Shown in pieces: positions 45,841-56,775 of a stretch of DNA of 64,000 bases. Both the position numbers and the translations under genes were made by a program. Origin of the DNA: Gongronella butleri (Eukaryota; Mucoromycota; Mucoromycetes; Mucorales; Cunninghamellaceae); NCBI GenBank assembly GCA_025201375.1, contig JAIWZP010000034.1:1-64000 (forward strand), written 5' to 3'. The notes beneath the pieces are model-generated. The model searched no databases and was not told the origin of the DNA. It worked only from the letters and a program-made list of their open reading frames with translations. Position 1 is the stretch's first letter, and the number at the start of each line of letters is the position of its first letter.

Positions 45841-46163
45841 GGATGAAAAAATGGTGTTTTGTGTATTTTCTGAGGCACTTGATTACTGAGTTTTTTTTTA
45901 AAGAGACAGGACACACTTGCAGCAGCTCCCTCTCCAAATTTAAGTGCACGAGCGCAGATTCAGCGTTGTGGAACAAAAAGTTAATTTTTTTCAAAAGTTG
46001 GTATCTAGCTACGGTACAATACTGTATCATACATTCTTAAAGCTCTTGCCTAATACCGTATCCATCTAAGGGCATCCTGATCAAGCTCAAATTTCATCTG
46101 CATTTTTCGCAACAATCGCCGATTCTGACAGGTGGCTTCTACAGAATCGCATGCAATCCGTAC

Positions 46164-46167
<4 letters not shown>

Positions 46168-46216
<49 letters not shown>
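46168..46216. repeat. (TA)n microsatellite
   Basis: About 24 uninterrupted TA dinucleotides, able to extrude a cruciform. Confidence 0.95.
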
Positions 46217-46218
<2 letters not shown>

Positions 46219-46692
46219 CATTTTTAAGAAACAAAAAGGGAATTTGAGGCACATGCACTACGCGACTCAAGGACTAAAGTGATATGCAGGTACGATACAG
46301 TAAACTGTAACATAATTGGACCCACACTATCGCGATTTCAGCAATGGCAATCATTCGCATTTGTAAAATCATCAAATTAGGGATCCACCATTGCTTTCAT
46401 GTGCGTCTAGAGGAAAGGAGCAGCTGATTATGCGGGTCACAACGGCTGTGATGATTGTGGACAACGTGCAAAGGCTTCAAGAAGCAACAATACCAGATGA
46501 GAAAAGAAAAGTCATGAAAAAAGAAGTCAAAAATGTATTTTGCCACTGCACGGATCAAGGCGTACGCGATTTTTTTTTTTGGGTTTCTGGGGGTGGCGGC
46601 GGACTGCAAAATAAAGGCGGCAAGCAGGCCGCCCCAGATTTTGTGTCGCCTCTCTTTCGCGCTTTTTATTACTTTTTTTTTTTTTTTTTTTC

Positions 46693-48349
46693 ATGGACCA
46701 GTCGACGTTGGACCTATTTGATGCAGTGGGCTCGCCGCCTCTGGCGCAAGCTCAGCGGCACATCCCGTCCCCGATCCCTGCCAACGTGGACACGGACTCG
46801 TTTAGCTCGTCGCCGCTGCGTCTGTCGACATCCACGACGCCATCGCTGCATTCGACGCTCGCGACGCTCGGCCCGGCCCTCACAAGCAATGCCTCATTCT
46901 ACGATATCCCGGTGGTAATGCACCAAGGGCGAGCGCAGGGTAGTGGAATGGATGCTTATACACGTCTTTTCATGCATTTTATTTTAATAGACGGACGCGC
47001 TCACGGACCTGTTAGAGCGCTATGTGCCGCCTGACCAGCGCCCTGAGCGGCCAGGCACGCAGCAGCAGCTGTTGGCCATCGACGAGGATACGTTGCAATC
47101 ACTCGTGGTAGGCATTATTCTCCATTTCATTGCAATTGACGCCGACAAGCGCTCAATCTTTTTTTTTGCATTCGATAGGCAAAGAACCATTGGCGCGGTG
47201 TCGCGCGATACGCCAAGCAGAAGCTCCTCCAGACGCCACCCACGGATATGGCCACTATCTTGCAGGTAAGAGGCAAAAATAGGGGCCCTGAAAAAAAATC
47301 TCACTTTTACTTGTTAAAAGCTATGGCATACGCGTCTCCTTGCGCTGTATAAGCTGGCGTTTTACCAGCTTGCTGCTGCGGAATTCGAAAAATTGGGGGA
47401 TTTGCTGTCGAGCACGGCGCTCGCTGACGACGACGAGGACCTTGTGCCATTTGAAATGCGCGTCTTGTGGGCTCTTTTGCCCAACAAGTTGCAGCACGCG
47501 GTGGTGGCGCTGGAGCGGCTGGCGACACTGATGATTCAATGCCAGCGGCGGCGCCATGCGCAGCGCGAACGCCAGGTCGCGCTGCTGCTCGTGTCCCAGT
47601 GGATCCACATGAACGACATGGTTGCAGCCTCAAAGACACTCCACGAAATGGTCCAAAAATATACAAGCGACGCCGCGCCAAACCTCGACCTTCTCTCCAG
47701 CCTCGGCAGACTCTATCTTCAGGTACAATGCCCGCCAAAAAAAACGAAGAAGAGTATGAATTGACGCGTATTTTTTTTATTATTGCAGCTGGGTGACTTG
47801 CAGCGTGCCGAGGACATGTTCAACAAAGTGGAACAGGGCATGGACACCGCCAGTAACAAGTCATGGCTACAAGAAAATATCAACATGAACAAGTAAGCGT
47901 GGAATGAAAAATAAAGAAAGCAAAAACCTCATGATTTTACTTTTCAGATCCATGATGGCGACAGCGCGTGGCGACTGGACCATGTCGAGGCAGATCCTCG
48001 AACAGCTCTTGGAACAGAACAGCAATAATGTCGTGGTAAGGATCGTGGTTTGATGTATCAAATGTCGAAATTCATTATTTTCTTCTCTTTTGCGCTATAG
48101 GCCGCGAGCAATCTTGCGGTTTGCATGCTTTACCAGGGACAGCTAACAGAGGCGATCCAATTGCTTGAGCGGCTGATCCAGCAGCACCCGGATAAGGCGG
48201 GCACGAGCGAGATTTGCATCTTAAACTTGTGCACGCTGTACGAGCTACGATACCAGGGCGATACCACGACACAAAAAAAGGTCGACGTCACCAAATTCAT
48301 CACGCGATGGGTGGGCGACTCGTTCAACACTCAATGTCTCAAGCTGTAA
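46693..48349 (+). CDS. TRAPPC12: TRAPP complex subunit TRAPPC12-like
   Basis: Membrane-traffic tether subunit of the TRAPPIII-type complex. Exons: 46693-46914, 46991-47107, 47179-47265, 47321-47722, 47789-47892, 47948-48035, 48101-48349; 422 aa. The N-terminus is Ser/Thr/Pro-rich and probably disordered. The rest is helical TPR-like repeats, for example DLLSSLGRLYLQLGDLQRAE and AASNLAVCMLYQGQLTEAIQ, and the family-typical ILNLCTLYELRYQ near the C-terminus. It is shorter than animal TRAPPC12 (N-terminal region reduced). It lies 141 bp upstream of METTL16 on the same strand. Confidence 0.88.
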
Positions 48350-48490
48350 AAATAAAAAATGGGGCTAAAATGTCCTTTTTTATGCTAGTTTGTCCTTGAC
48401 GACGCGCTGTCGGACACGGAAATTTTAAAAAAGGGGAGCGGGCGCTGCTCGTTTTGACGTCTTTTTTTCTTCCCTCACTTTTCCATTCGT

Positions 48491-50431
48491 ATGAGCAAAC
48501 GATCGCACGCGGAAACAGAGGAAGGCGACGTACACGCCTCCGAGGATATTCTGCACCCTCGCAACAAATATTACAACAACCCGCCCGACTTTGAGGTGCT
48601 GGCGCTCGACTACCCGTCGTTCCGGCCCTTGCAAGTGCCTGTGCTTTGCAAATGGGATCGTGCTGCTTACCCTTTTTTTATTTTATTTTATTTTTCTCTT
48701 GCTATTTAGTGTGTTGGAGCACGGTGGAATTGATTTTAAGAACGCCGAGGCAGTCAGGTAAAAAAAAAAAAAAAAAAATGGCAAGGGGAGAAACGAGGGC
48801 AATGGATGCTCATTTTTTTTTTTTTCCAAGGGAGCTGACGGTATGCTTGCTCAAGCGCGATTTTGATCTGACAGTGGATTTGCCGCTGACGCGATTGATC
48901 CCGCCCATTCCCAATCGTCTCAATTACATTCTGTGGATTGAAGACCTGCTGATGGAGACGCTCGATAATGCAGACACGCGCCGCGTGCATGGTATTGACA
49001 TGTAGGGTGCGTCATTTTCCATTGAGCGCGCTCCCTTTTTCGAAATGTCTGACTCAAAAGGGTTCATGTTTCCCTCTTTCTTTCATGCAATAGAGGCGTC
49101 GGCGCAAGCTGCATTTATCCATTGCTGGGGTGCCAGACGAATGCCAATTGGGACTTTTTGGGCACTGGTAAGCTTAGCGCACATCCTATAAACGTCCATT
49201 GAGCGCCGTGATCGCGTCCTTATATCCCTTTATATTCATTAGAAATCGACGAGGACTCGTTACATTATGCGCAGCGCAACGTGTCGGCGAATCAGCTAGA
49301 CGCGCGCATCTCGCTGGTGCTGAATAACGACCCGTATCGCATTTTCCTGTTGGACGACAGGGTCCGCACGTACGATTTCTGCATGTGCAATCCGCCGTTC
49401 TTTGCCTCTGAAGAGGAGGTGCGCGAGGGCGAGATCAACAAGGAATTGGAGCCGTCCGCGGTAAGAAATCACAGAAAAATAGGAGAAAAAAAAGAGCCTT
49501 TTGACGCGTTTCCCCCCCCCTTTTTCTTTTGGCAGGTGTGCACGGGCTCGACGTCGGAAATGATCACGGATGGCGGCGAGGTCGCGTTCATTCGGCGCAT
49601 GATCCTCGAGAGCCTGCGGTATCGTGAGCGGATCCGCTGGTACAGCAGCATGATCGGGCTTAAGCGGTCGATTCGGCCCATCACCCAGATGCTCAAGGAA
49701 CACAAGGTAAAAAAAAAAAAGAGTAGCTTCACGTCATGTTTTCTGATCGTTTCTTGTTTTTGTAGATCAACAACTATGTTGTGACGGAATTTTGCCAGGG
49801 CCGAACCAAGCGATGGGGCATTGCATGGTCATTTCGGTCTGCGCGCGTGGTAAAATTGCGAAAAAAAAAGGGGCCATCTGTTGCACCAAGCTCATACTTG
49901 TTCCTTCTTTTTTTACTTGCTGCACAACAGGTGAAAGCCAGGTCGCTCGAGTCATACCGACCGAAAACGCAATTTGAGACGGATTTACCCATATCGCTGG
50001 AGGTCGCCGAAGCGCAATTGCTTAGTATCCTTCAGGATTTATGTATTGTTGTGCCGAGCGGGCAATTCAGCGTCGAGGAGCACGCGCACGGTGCACCGGG
50101 CAAACGTCTCGCGCTTGAAATCCGGCCGACAAAGAACACGTGGGCGCGCGCGGCGCGAAGATTGCTCAAGCGCCAACGTGTCGCAGCAAAAGATGACCCG
50201 TCGCAGCAAGGGGAGCCATCTGACTCGACGACCGCGCTGGCATCGTTGCCGTCAATCTCACTGGCCGTGGAATTGACACTTATGGCTCGAAAACACGACT
50301 CACATTGCACATTGCAGGCCAGCTGGCTGCATGGGCAAGACCGTGATGTGTTTGAGAGCTTTTGGAATCATTTGAAGAAGCGCATGGAGGACGCGGCAGG
50401 CATTGGCCAGGGATCGGCTTTCAAAGGTTGA
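48491..50431 (+). CDS. METTL16: METTL16-type RNA N6-adenosine methyltransferase
   Basis: S-adenosylmethionine-dependent m6A writer; the family modifies U6 snRNA. Exons: 48491-48630, 48710-48757, 48831-49001, 49094-49167, 49243-49460, 49536-49706, 49766-49849, 49931-50431; 468 aa. Landmarks: NKYYNNPPDFEVLA, GIDIGVGASCIYPLLG (SAM loop), catalytic NPPF at residues 194-197, TEIM-like TSEMITDGGEVAFIRRM, WYSSMIG, and EFCQGRTKRWGIAWSF. Intron 1 needs a GC donor (CCCTT|GCAAGT); this alone gives FRPFVLEHGGIDFKN in frame. The intron after residue 144 removes an in-frame TAG. The C-terminal ~170 residues fit the position of the vertebrate-conserved region but are poorly conserved. Confidence 0.9.
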
Positions 50432-50514
50432 AACTATTGCGATTTATTTCGTGGTATCATGCGAATAATAAAAAAAAGAAAGAAAAGAAATAAAAAATCA
50501 CGGCCGAGGATCCA

Positions 50515-51058
50515 TCACAAGGATTGGTCCATATCCATGGACGCGCCGGCGGGCGCGGTCTGCGCATTGGCGGCGGCTGCAGACTCTTCGGGTGGGTTGC
50601 GCAAGAATTTCCAATGGTAGAATTGCAGGCGATGCAGCTCTTGGGTATTTTCGGACGTGCTGATGAACTCGCGGAATTGAGGCGATTGCAGCAGATCCAA
50701 GAAATGCAGCGCGTGCGGGTACCTGGACAAAAAAGGGTATGAGCCATCATAAACACGCGCGTTTGTATAAAAAAGACGCAGCTTGACGCGCTTTTCCACA
50801 TGCTTACATGACAAATCGCGCATATTCCGGCTTTTTCCAATACAGCAGATACTCGAGGTAGTTGATGAACTCCGGGTCTTTGAAATACTGTTGTTGTGCG
50901 AGGTCTGCAAAAAAAAGAGAGAAAGTGACGCAAGAATGAGTCAAATGTCTATTTTGGAAGCTTCATAGCCCCTTACTATTAAGATACCATGGATTGGACA
51001 GGCATTGGATGAATTCGAGCTCTATCTGGAAGCGATTCTTCTCTTGATCGGCCAACAT
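50515..51058 (-). CDS. MED31: Mediator complex subunit 31 (Soh1)
   Basis: Middle-module Mediator subunit linking activators to RNA polymerase II. Exons: 50977-51058, 50808-50904, 50515-50722; 128 aa. The sequence follows the family: NRFQIELEFIQCLSNPWYLN, LAQQQYFKDPEFINYLEYLL, YWKKPEYARFVMYPHALHFL, ending in a short Ala/Asp/Met-rich tail. Stops of MED31 and METTL16 are 83 bp apart (convergent); MED31 and EMC1 are divergent. Confidence 0.95.
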
Positions 51059-51240
51059 GGAGAAAAGCAAGCAAAATGGGAACAAAGAAAAGCGGAAAAG
51101 AGGAGAAACTGAACAGCAAAGAGAGCGGAAAGGATATTTAAAAGTGCGCCGAATTTTGCCATTGTAAACGCTTCTCTTTCGCGTTTCTCTCTCTTTTTTT
51201 TTGACCCCTTCACACAACAACAGGCCCTCTTGTTCTTGCA
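51059..51240. promoter_or_regulatory. Shared divergent promoter of MED31 and EMC1
   Basis: 182 bp between start codons. It includes ATATTTAAAAG near 51,133, a possible TATA-like element for either gene, and a T/C-rich tract ahead of the EMC1 start. Confidence 0.45.
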
Positions 51241-54200
51241 ATGCAGTTGCTCCTTGGCCTTGTTGTTCTTTGTGCCGCTCTTCTTCACGTATCGGCTGTG
51301 TATGAGTCACAGGCCGGCGTCATCGACTGGTAAAGATAAAAGAAAAGAAAAAGGCGCGGATGGGACTCCATTTGACACGTTTTTTTTTTTTTTTTTTTTT
51401 GCTTAGGCATCATACCTGGGTCGGCAAACCTCTTTGGATAGGCAACTATGACAGCGATCGTGTGCCTCGTCTGCTTGTTTCCACGGAGCGCAATGTGCTC
51501 GCCTCGCTTAATTTTGCCACGGGCAGCCTTCGTAAGGAAAAAGATATGGAAACTGGGGGTCAATTTGCCCGCTCATCCCGTTTTTTTTTTTTTTTTTTCT
51601 TTTTCTTTTTTGTGCCTTAGAATGGCGCCAGCAGCTGGACCACGCGATTGCCACGCCCCAATGGACCGAGTCAGGTACCAGTGACCTTTTTACGAGGGTG
51701 ATGGACGCGTAAAATTCACATTTTTTTTTTCTAGGTGCGCTGACGGTCGCCAACACGGGCGATGCCGTGGTGCAGCATTGGGATGTGCGATCGGGTGCCC
51801 TCCTGTGGCAGCATACGTTTGATTCGAGTGAATCTTCGGGTAATGTGGTGCGCGTCTTGAACGATGGAAAGCATGCTGTGGTCGCATTTGGCCTGGGCAT
51901 GGCGCAAATCGAGCTTGCGACGGGCCAAATTACATGGACCACGCTCGTCGACGGTGGCCACGCGTGCCATGCTCTGCACCAAGCTGACAATGTCATCTAT
52001 GCTGCCTGTTCGTCCATTGCCGACAAGCCCATCTTGCATTTGACTGGATTCGATATCGCGTCCGGCAAAATCGTCGCCAAACAGAGCACCCTCGCGTCCT
52101 CTGGCCACAACAATGTGCTCCTCCAGGGCGAATGGCTCGTCTGGACAGAGGGCGCCACCATCAAATGGAAACAGATGGGCTCTGGAAGGAGCTACAGCGC
52201 GGCTGCCAAGGTAATTCTTTTTTTTCGGCATTATTGCTTTTGCTAATTTGTTTTCTAGTCAACCCTCGGCCCCGCTGCGTCGTTCCAAGGCGCGGCGCTC
52301 GATCACATCAAACTGCAGCAAGGCGATGGCTCGAATCTCGTTATTTCCGCCCTCGTCGCTCTTGAAGACCAAGAAGCCATGGCTGTTGCCGTCATTTCCC
52401 TCGACAAGGCGTCGCTGACCGTCAAGCAAGATCTGGGTCTCTGGGTAATTTTTTTTTGTTCTAGCCATTGAGATGATTCGACACGCGCTTTTTTTCAATT
52501 TTTCTCAATTTTTCTTTTTTTTTCCGCACCGTTTTTAGCCATCGATTGGCGCATCTGCCGTGGTGTCTGGTGCGAGTGGCGACGATGCAAGCTTGATGCA
52601 TATTGGGATCCGATCAACAGACATGCTGACGATGCACGAAATTGGCGAGAATGTAGCCAAGCACGATTTGCTGTTTTCCGATGCGGAGCTGGTGGGTGGA
52701 GTGGACCTGGCGCACGTAGCTACTCTTGACGATCCTTTGCAGCCGCGCACGACGCTGTTCTTTGTGTCTGCAAGCGGGTCATTGTATGCGTACGACATTA
52801 CCAAGCAATCCATTTTGTGGTCGCGCGAGGAGGCGCTGGCACACACGTCTGATGCTGTGTGGGTGGATCTCCCTGAAAAGCAGACGTGGACCAAGGTGGA
52901 TGAAGAAGAGGAAGAACATGAAGAAGAACAGGGCATGTCGGTGATTGCGTCGCGTTATTGGCGCCGATTGGCGACACATGCGGCGGCATTGCATGAATTG
53001 CCCGTTTGGTTGGTGCATCATGTCCTTGGCATGGCCAGCACGTCGTCCACAAAGGCCAATGACCTCGACAAGTGGCAATCGCAACAGTGTTGGTCGCGCG
53101 ACGACGTTTCGACAATGGAATGGTTGCAACGCGATAGCTTTGGGATTCGAAAACTGATTGTGTCGGTGACGTCGACGGGCAAGATCATTGCGCAGGACAC
53201 GGGACGTCATGGCAAGATTGTGTGGACGCGCGTGATGCATGGCGTGCAATTGAAACAGGTCTTTGTTGTCCGCGCCGCTGCCAACAAGCTTGCGCCTGTG
53301 TTGGTGGCCGTCGGTTTCTCGGACAATGGCGAAACGACGCATTTGTTCCGTTTGGATGGCTGGACGGGCCAAGATTACGTGGCGCAGCATTCTTCGCCCG
53401 ACGCGTTTGATCCCGAGGTGGTGACGGCAACAGGCATTGACAAGATCATGTTGCTCCCTGTGGAAGAATCCGAAGAACACACGCGCCTCCTCGCCCTGTA
53501 CGACGCAGCAACAACACGCACATACATTTACCCAGATTCTGAAAACGCACGCACCGCCGCCGCCGCCCTGTGGCCCTCGTTTTACTTCCAATTCCCCAAA
53601 ACCAAAGGCAAAAGCCAAGAATGGCGCGGCTTTGTCGTCAAAGAAGGCTATCGCGGCAGCCTGACCGCCGAGCCTGTCTGGCGCTGGGCCCTGCCCGCCT
53701 CGGAGCAACTCGTCGCTACAGCAGCCCCTGCGCATGGTGATAAAATCGCCTCCATTGGCCGCGTTCTTGGCAATCGCAATGTCTACTACAAATACATCAA
53801 TCCCAACCTCATGACCGTCGCTTCCATCCATCCCGAGCGCAACACTCTCGCCATCCGCCTTGTCGACGCCGTCACGGGCGCCGTCCTTTATGATGTCACA
53901 CACGACCACGTCCCAATCGCCGCAAACGATTCAGTCCACATTGTCCAGGCCGAAAACTGGGTCGTCTATACCTTTTGGAGCAACGATGGCCCCCGCACAG
54001 GCTTCCAGGTCGTCGTCCTCGAGCTTTTCGAAGGCATCGATCAAAACGAACGCCACAAGGGGTACGACACAAACAATTGGGGAGGGAAAAAAAAAGGGAA
54101 TGACCAGCCATTGACGCGTCGCTTTTTTATATTTTGCCTTTTTAGCGTCAATTTCACTTCGTACGACGGCATCCAGCCGCATGTCCAGGCCGCTAGCTTT

Positions 54201-54865
54201 GCATTCCCTTATGCTGTGCGTGCCATGGGCATCTCGCGCACGCGCAATGGCGTGACCACCAAGGATATTTTGTGTAAATGTCAATTCTACACGCGTATCG
54301 TGTCGTTCCCTCGTTGCTGACGCGTCCTTTCTTTTTTTTTTTCTTTCTCCACGCTAGTTGCCACCAAGGCCAACCAGATTGTCGCCGTGAACAAGCGTTA
54401 CCTTGACCCCCGTCGCCCCGAGGGTAAGCCCACACCGGAAGACCAAGAAGAAGGCTTGTTCCCCTACGCCCCCATCCCTGAAGAGCGCAAGATGATCCTC
54501 ACCTACAACCTGGAGGTAAAAAAAAAAAAACATTTGCTTCTTTATTCGTGATCAATGGCTCACACCCACATGTTTTTTCCAATCTTCTTTTTTTCTTTTT
54601 CCCTTTTTGTCCCCTTTTCTTCTTGTAGGTCCTTGGTATCGACAAGATTATTGCGTCCCCCGCGCAGCTAGAGTCGACGTCGCTGGTATTTGCCTTTGGC
54701 CTCGACGCATACATGACGCGCGTGTCGCCCAGCCGCCAATTCGACGTCCTGAGCGAGGCATTCAACAAATCGCAGCTCCTGCTCACCATTGTCGCTCTCA
54801 GCGTCGGTGTCATCATGACGGGACCCATTGTGCGCCGCAAACAGGTCAATGCCCTGTGGAAATAA
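51241..54865 (+). CDS. EMC1: ER membrane protein complex subunit 1
   Basis: Large lumenal subunit of the EMC insertase. Exons: 51241-51329, 51407-51531, 51621-51674, 51735-52210, 52259-52444, 52539-54061, 54146-54273, 54358-54515, 54629-54865; 991 aa, matching the family's usual ~990. Signal peptide at residues 1-19 (MQLLLGLVVLCAALLHVSA) and then the EMC1 start DWHHTWVGKP. WD/PQQ-type propeller repeats follow, and a C-terminal DUF1620 region includes NKRYLDPRRP, VFAFGLDAYMTRVSPSRQFD and one TM helix (LLLTIVALSVGVIMTG) followed by a short basic cytosolic tail. An acidic EEEEEHEEE insert lies near 52,900-52,930. Confidence 0.96.
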
Positions 54866-55217
54866 GGCCACTGACTTGCAGTCTTAACTTTTTTTTTTGT
54901 GTGTTTCGTTTATTTTTCGTTTATTTTTCTTCATTTTTTTTTTTTTTTGTAAATGTGCATTGCCTGTTTTAACTTCTAGAATCCTTTTAAATAAAAAAAA
55001 AAATAGTAAAAGGTCCTCACAGGGTGCCATTAGATGTGATGGAACGCGTAAACACTCGTTTTGTCTTTTTTTCACCACGCTGACGCGTCATTCGTTTGAG
55101 TTTCGCGCCATTGACGCGTCTGGTCGTCGTTTTTTTTAAAGGGGGTGTGTTCAAAAAAGGGCTTTTAATAAGCAATTAGAGTGAATGAGAGGAGAAAAAA
55201 AATAGACGTTAAAAAAG
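54866..55217. other. Convergent 3' region between EMC1 and DUF3512-like gene
   Basis: No gene. T-rich 3' flank of EMC1 and repeated TGACGCGTC/TTGACGCGTC words near 55,080-55,120. Confidence 0.55.
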
Positions 55218-56775
55218 CTAACGAGCAGTGTGGACACCCTCGGAGGGCCGCGCGTCCGGCATGCGCCACCGTTCCTTGCTGTAGGTTGGCGTGATGTTGG
55301 TATAAGGTGGCGGCACGGTCGCGTCGAGCGTGTCGGATGACGGCAATGCAAACAGCCTGTTGGGCGGCAGCGATCCGCGGTACGTCGACACATAATGCGT
55401 TTGCCGCGCCATGGCCGCCTCCACTTGCTCGCTGTCCACCACATCCTGTGGCGCTATCCTTCCAACAAGCGCATTCAGCTGCTCTTGCAATTGCGATGCT
55501 AGAATAAAAAAGAATAGAAATTGAGCGCCAATTGTCCCTTTTTTTTTCTCTCTTTTTTTACTTTTTTTTTTTTTTTTTTTTTACCTGTGGAGGACTCGGC
55601 GTCATTGATGTCGTGCTCGTCATTGGCAAAGCGATGTTCCTGGTAAGCAATCAGTTTGTCAATGAGATCTTGGTTGGCACCGAGATTGGGTGATGCAACA
55701 TGTCGCTCGATAGCCTGCGCATCCAAGCCCTGGGACGCGAGCCATGCATGGTCGAGATCAACCTCCATCGCGCCGTCCTTGTCCTGTTCGTCGTCAGGGT
55801 GGTCGCCCTTGCCGCAGAACCGCGCCTTGGCACTCAATTCGCTCTTTTTCGCCGTCACGCCGCCAAAACTCGCGTCGTAGCTCACATTGCTATTTGTCGA
55901 GTCGTACACAGGCGCAAAAGACGAAAACGCCCCATAATCAAGCCATTGCACTGCAGTCATCGCGTGAAAAAAAAAGAAGAAAAAAATGAGATCATGTGCC
56001 TCTTTGCTTTTTTCTTTTTTTTCGTGTTTTTTTTTTACCAGGCAAAATTGGATTGTCCTTGGTGACCGAGGGCCGTTTTGTGTCTGGCAACGCGGGCAGC
56101 AGGGTTTCCTTGAAGCTTGGGGCATCAAAGGACGTGGAAGGGTGCACTGCAATGGTTTGCATGTGTGGCGCGACAACAGACTGGTCCGCAGGGATCCGCG
56201 CGCTCGCGTCGCTAAAGAGGAACCCATCAATCGCGGGCCGGAACAGCGCAACGCGCACAGGTGCAACCGGCGGCAGCGTCACGTCCAACAATGACCGCAC
56301 CTCAAGCGACACGCTGTTCAAAACAGCAACATATACCTGCTCCACCGTTGCCTCGTCGCACGCACGCGATTGCCGACGCAAAACACGAAACAGCTCGTCA
56401 ACATCCGTCTAAAAAAGAAAAAAAAAGGCGTCCATTAAAAAAAAAAAAAAAGCGCTTCGACATGTATCGCCTTTTCTCTTTTTTTTTTTTTTTTTTTAGC
56501 TGGCTTTCGCGCTCTTTTTGTACCTTGAACTGGCCGACACACGTGTACGCCTGTTTGGCGATCTTCTCGGCGATCTGCCCGTGCTGGTCCAGCGACAAAA
56601 GATCAACCTTGCCTAATGGATACCTACGAGTGTTGACAAAATATAAGTTTTGAGTAAAAAAAAAAAATCGCCCGTTTGGTTAATGAACTGACCCTTGGAG
56701 CACGTCCATCACATTCTGCAGCAATGGGCACAGCTCTGACGCTTCAAATTGCCGCTCTAGATCGTCGGTCTCCAT
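55218..56775 (-). CDS. DUF3512-like protein (resembles C-terminal half of BRD7/BRD9), no bromodomain
   Basis: Exons: 56693-56775, 56524-56623, 56039-56408, 55585-55950, 55218-55498; 399 aa, phases consistent. VQWLDYGAFSSFAPVYDSTN and the later LQEQLNALVGRIAPQDVVDS resemble, in order, the DYGPFSSFAPxYDST and TPGDIVS blocks of the DUF3512 region of BRD7/BRD9, subunits of SWI/SNF-type remodellers. The N-terminal third (METDDLERQFEASELCPLLQ) is helical and shows no bromodomain signature. A chromatin-remodelling role is inferred. The link rests on short blocks, so treat it as provisional; the gene structure itself is well supported. Confidence 0.6.

Larger units (their letters stand above)
43950..46690. 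other. Rest of second repeat block, to TRAPPC12
   Basis: No gene supported. It holds a second long copy of repeat family A (44,920-45,840), TACTGTA/TACAGTA words (for example near 44,118, 44,521, 44,641, 45,041, 45,109, 45,595, 46,018, 46,296) and a (TA)n microsatellite. A plus-strand frame at 46,391-46,575 has coding-like composition (IVDNVQRLQEATIPDEKRK) but no identified family and no splice link to TRAPPC12. Confidence 0.55.

Noticed and set aside
46391..46692. First exon of TRAPPC12 or a separate gene
   Set aside because: The first half of the frame looks coding, but it then runs into T-rich non-coding sequence, and TRAPPC12 has its own start at 46,693. Kept only as a note.
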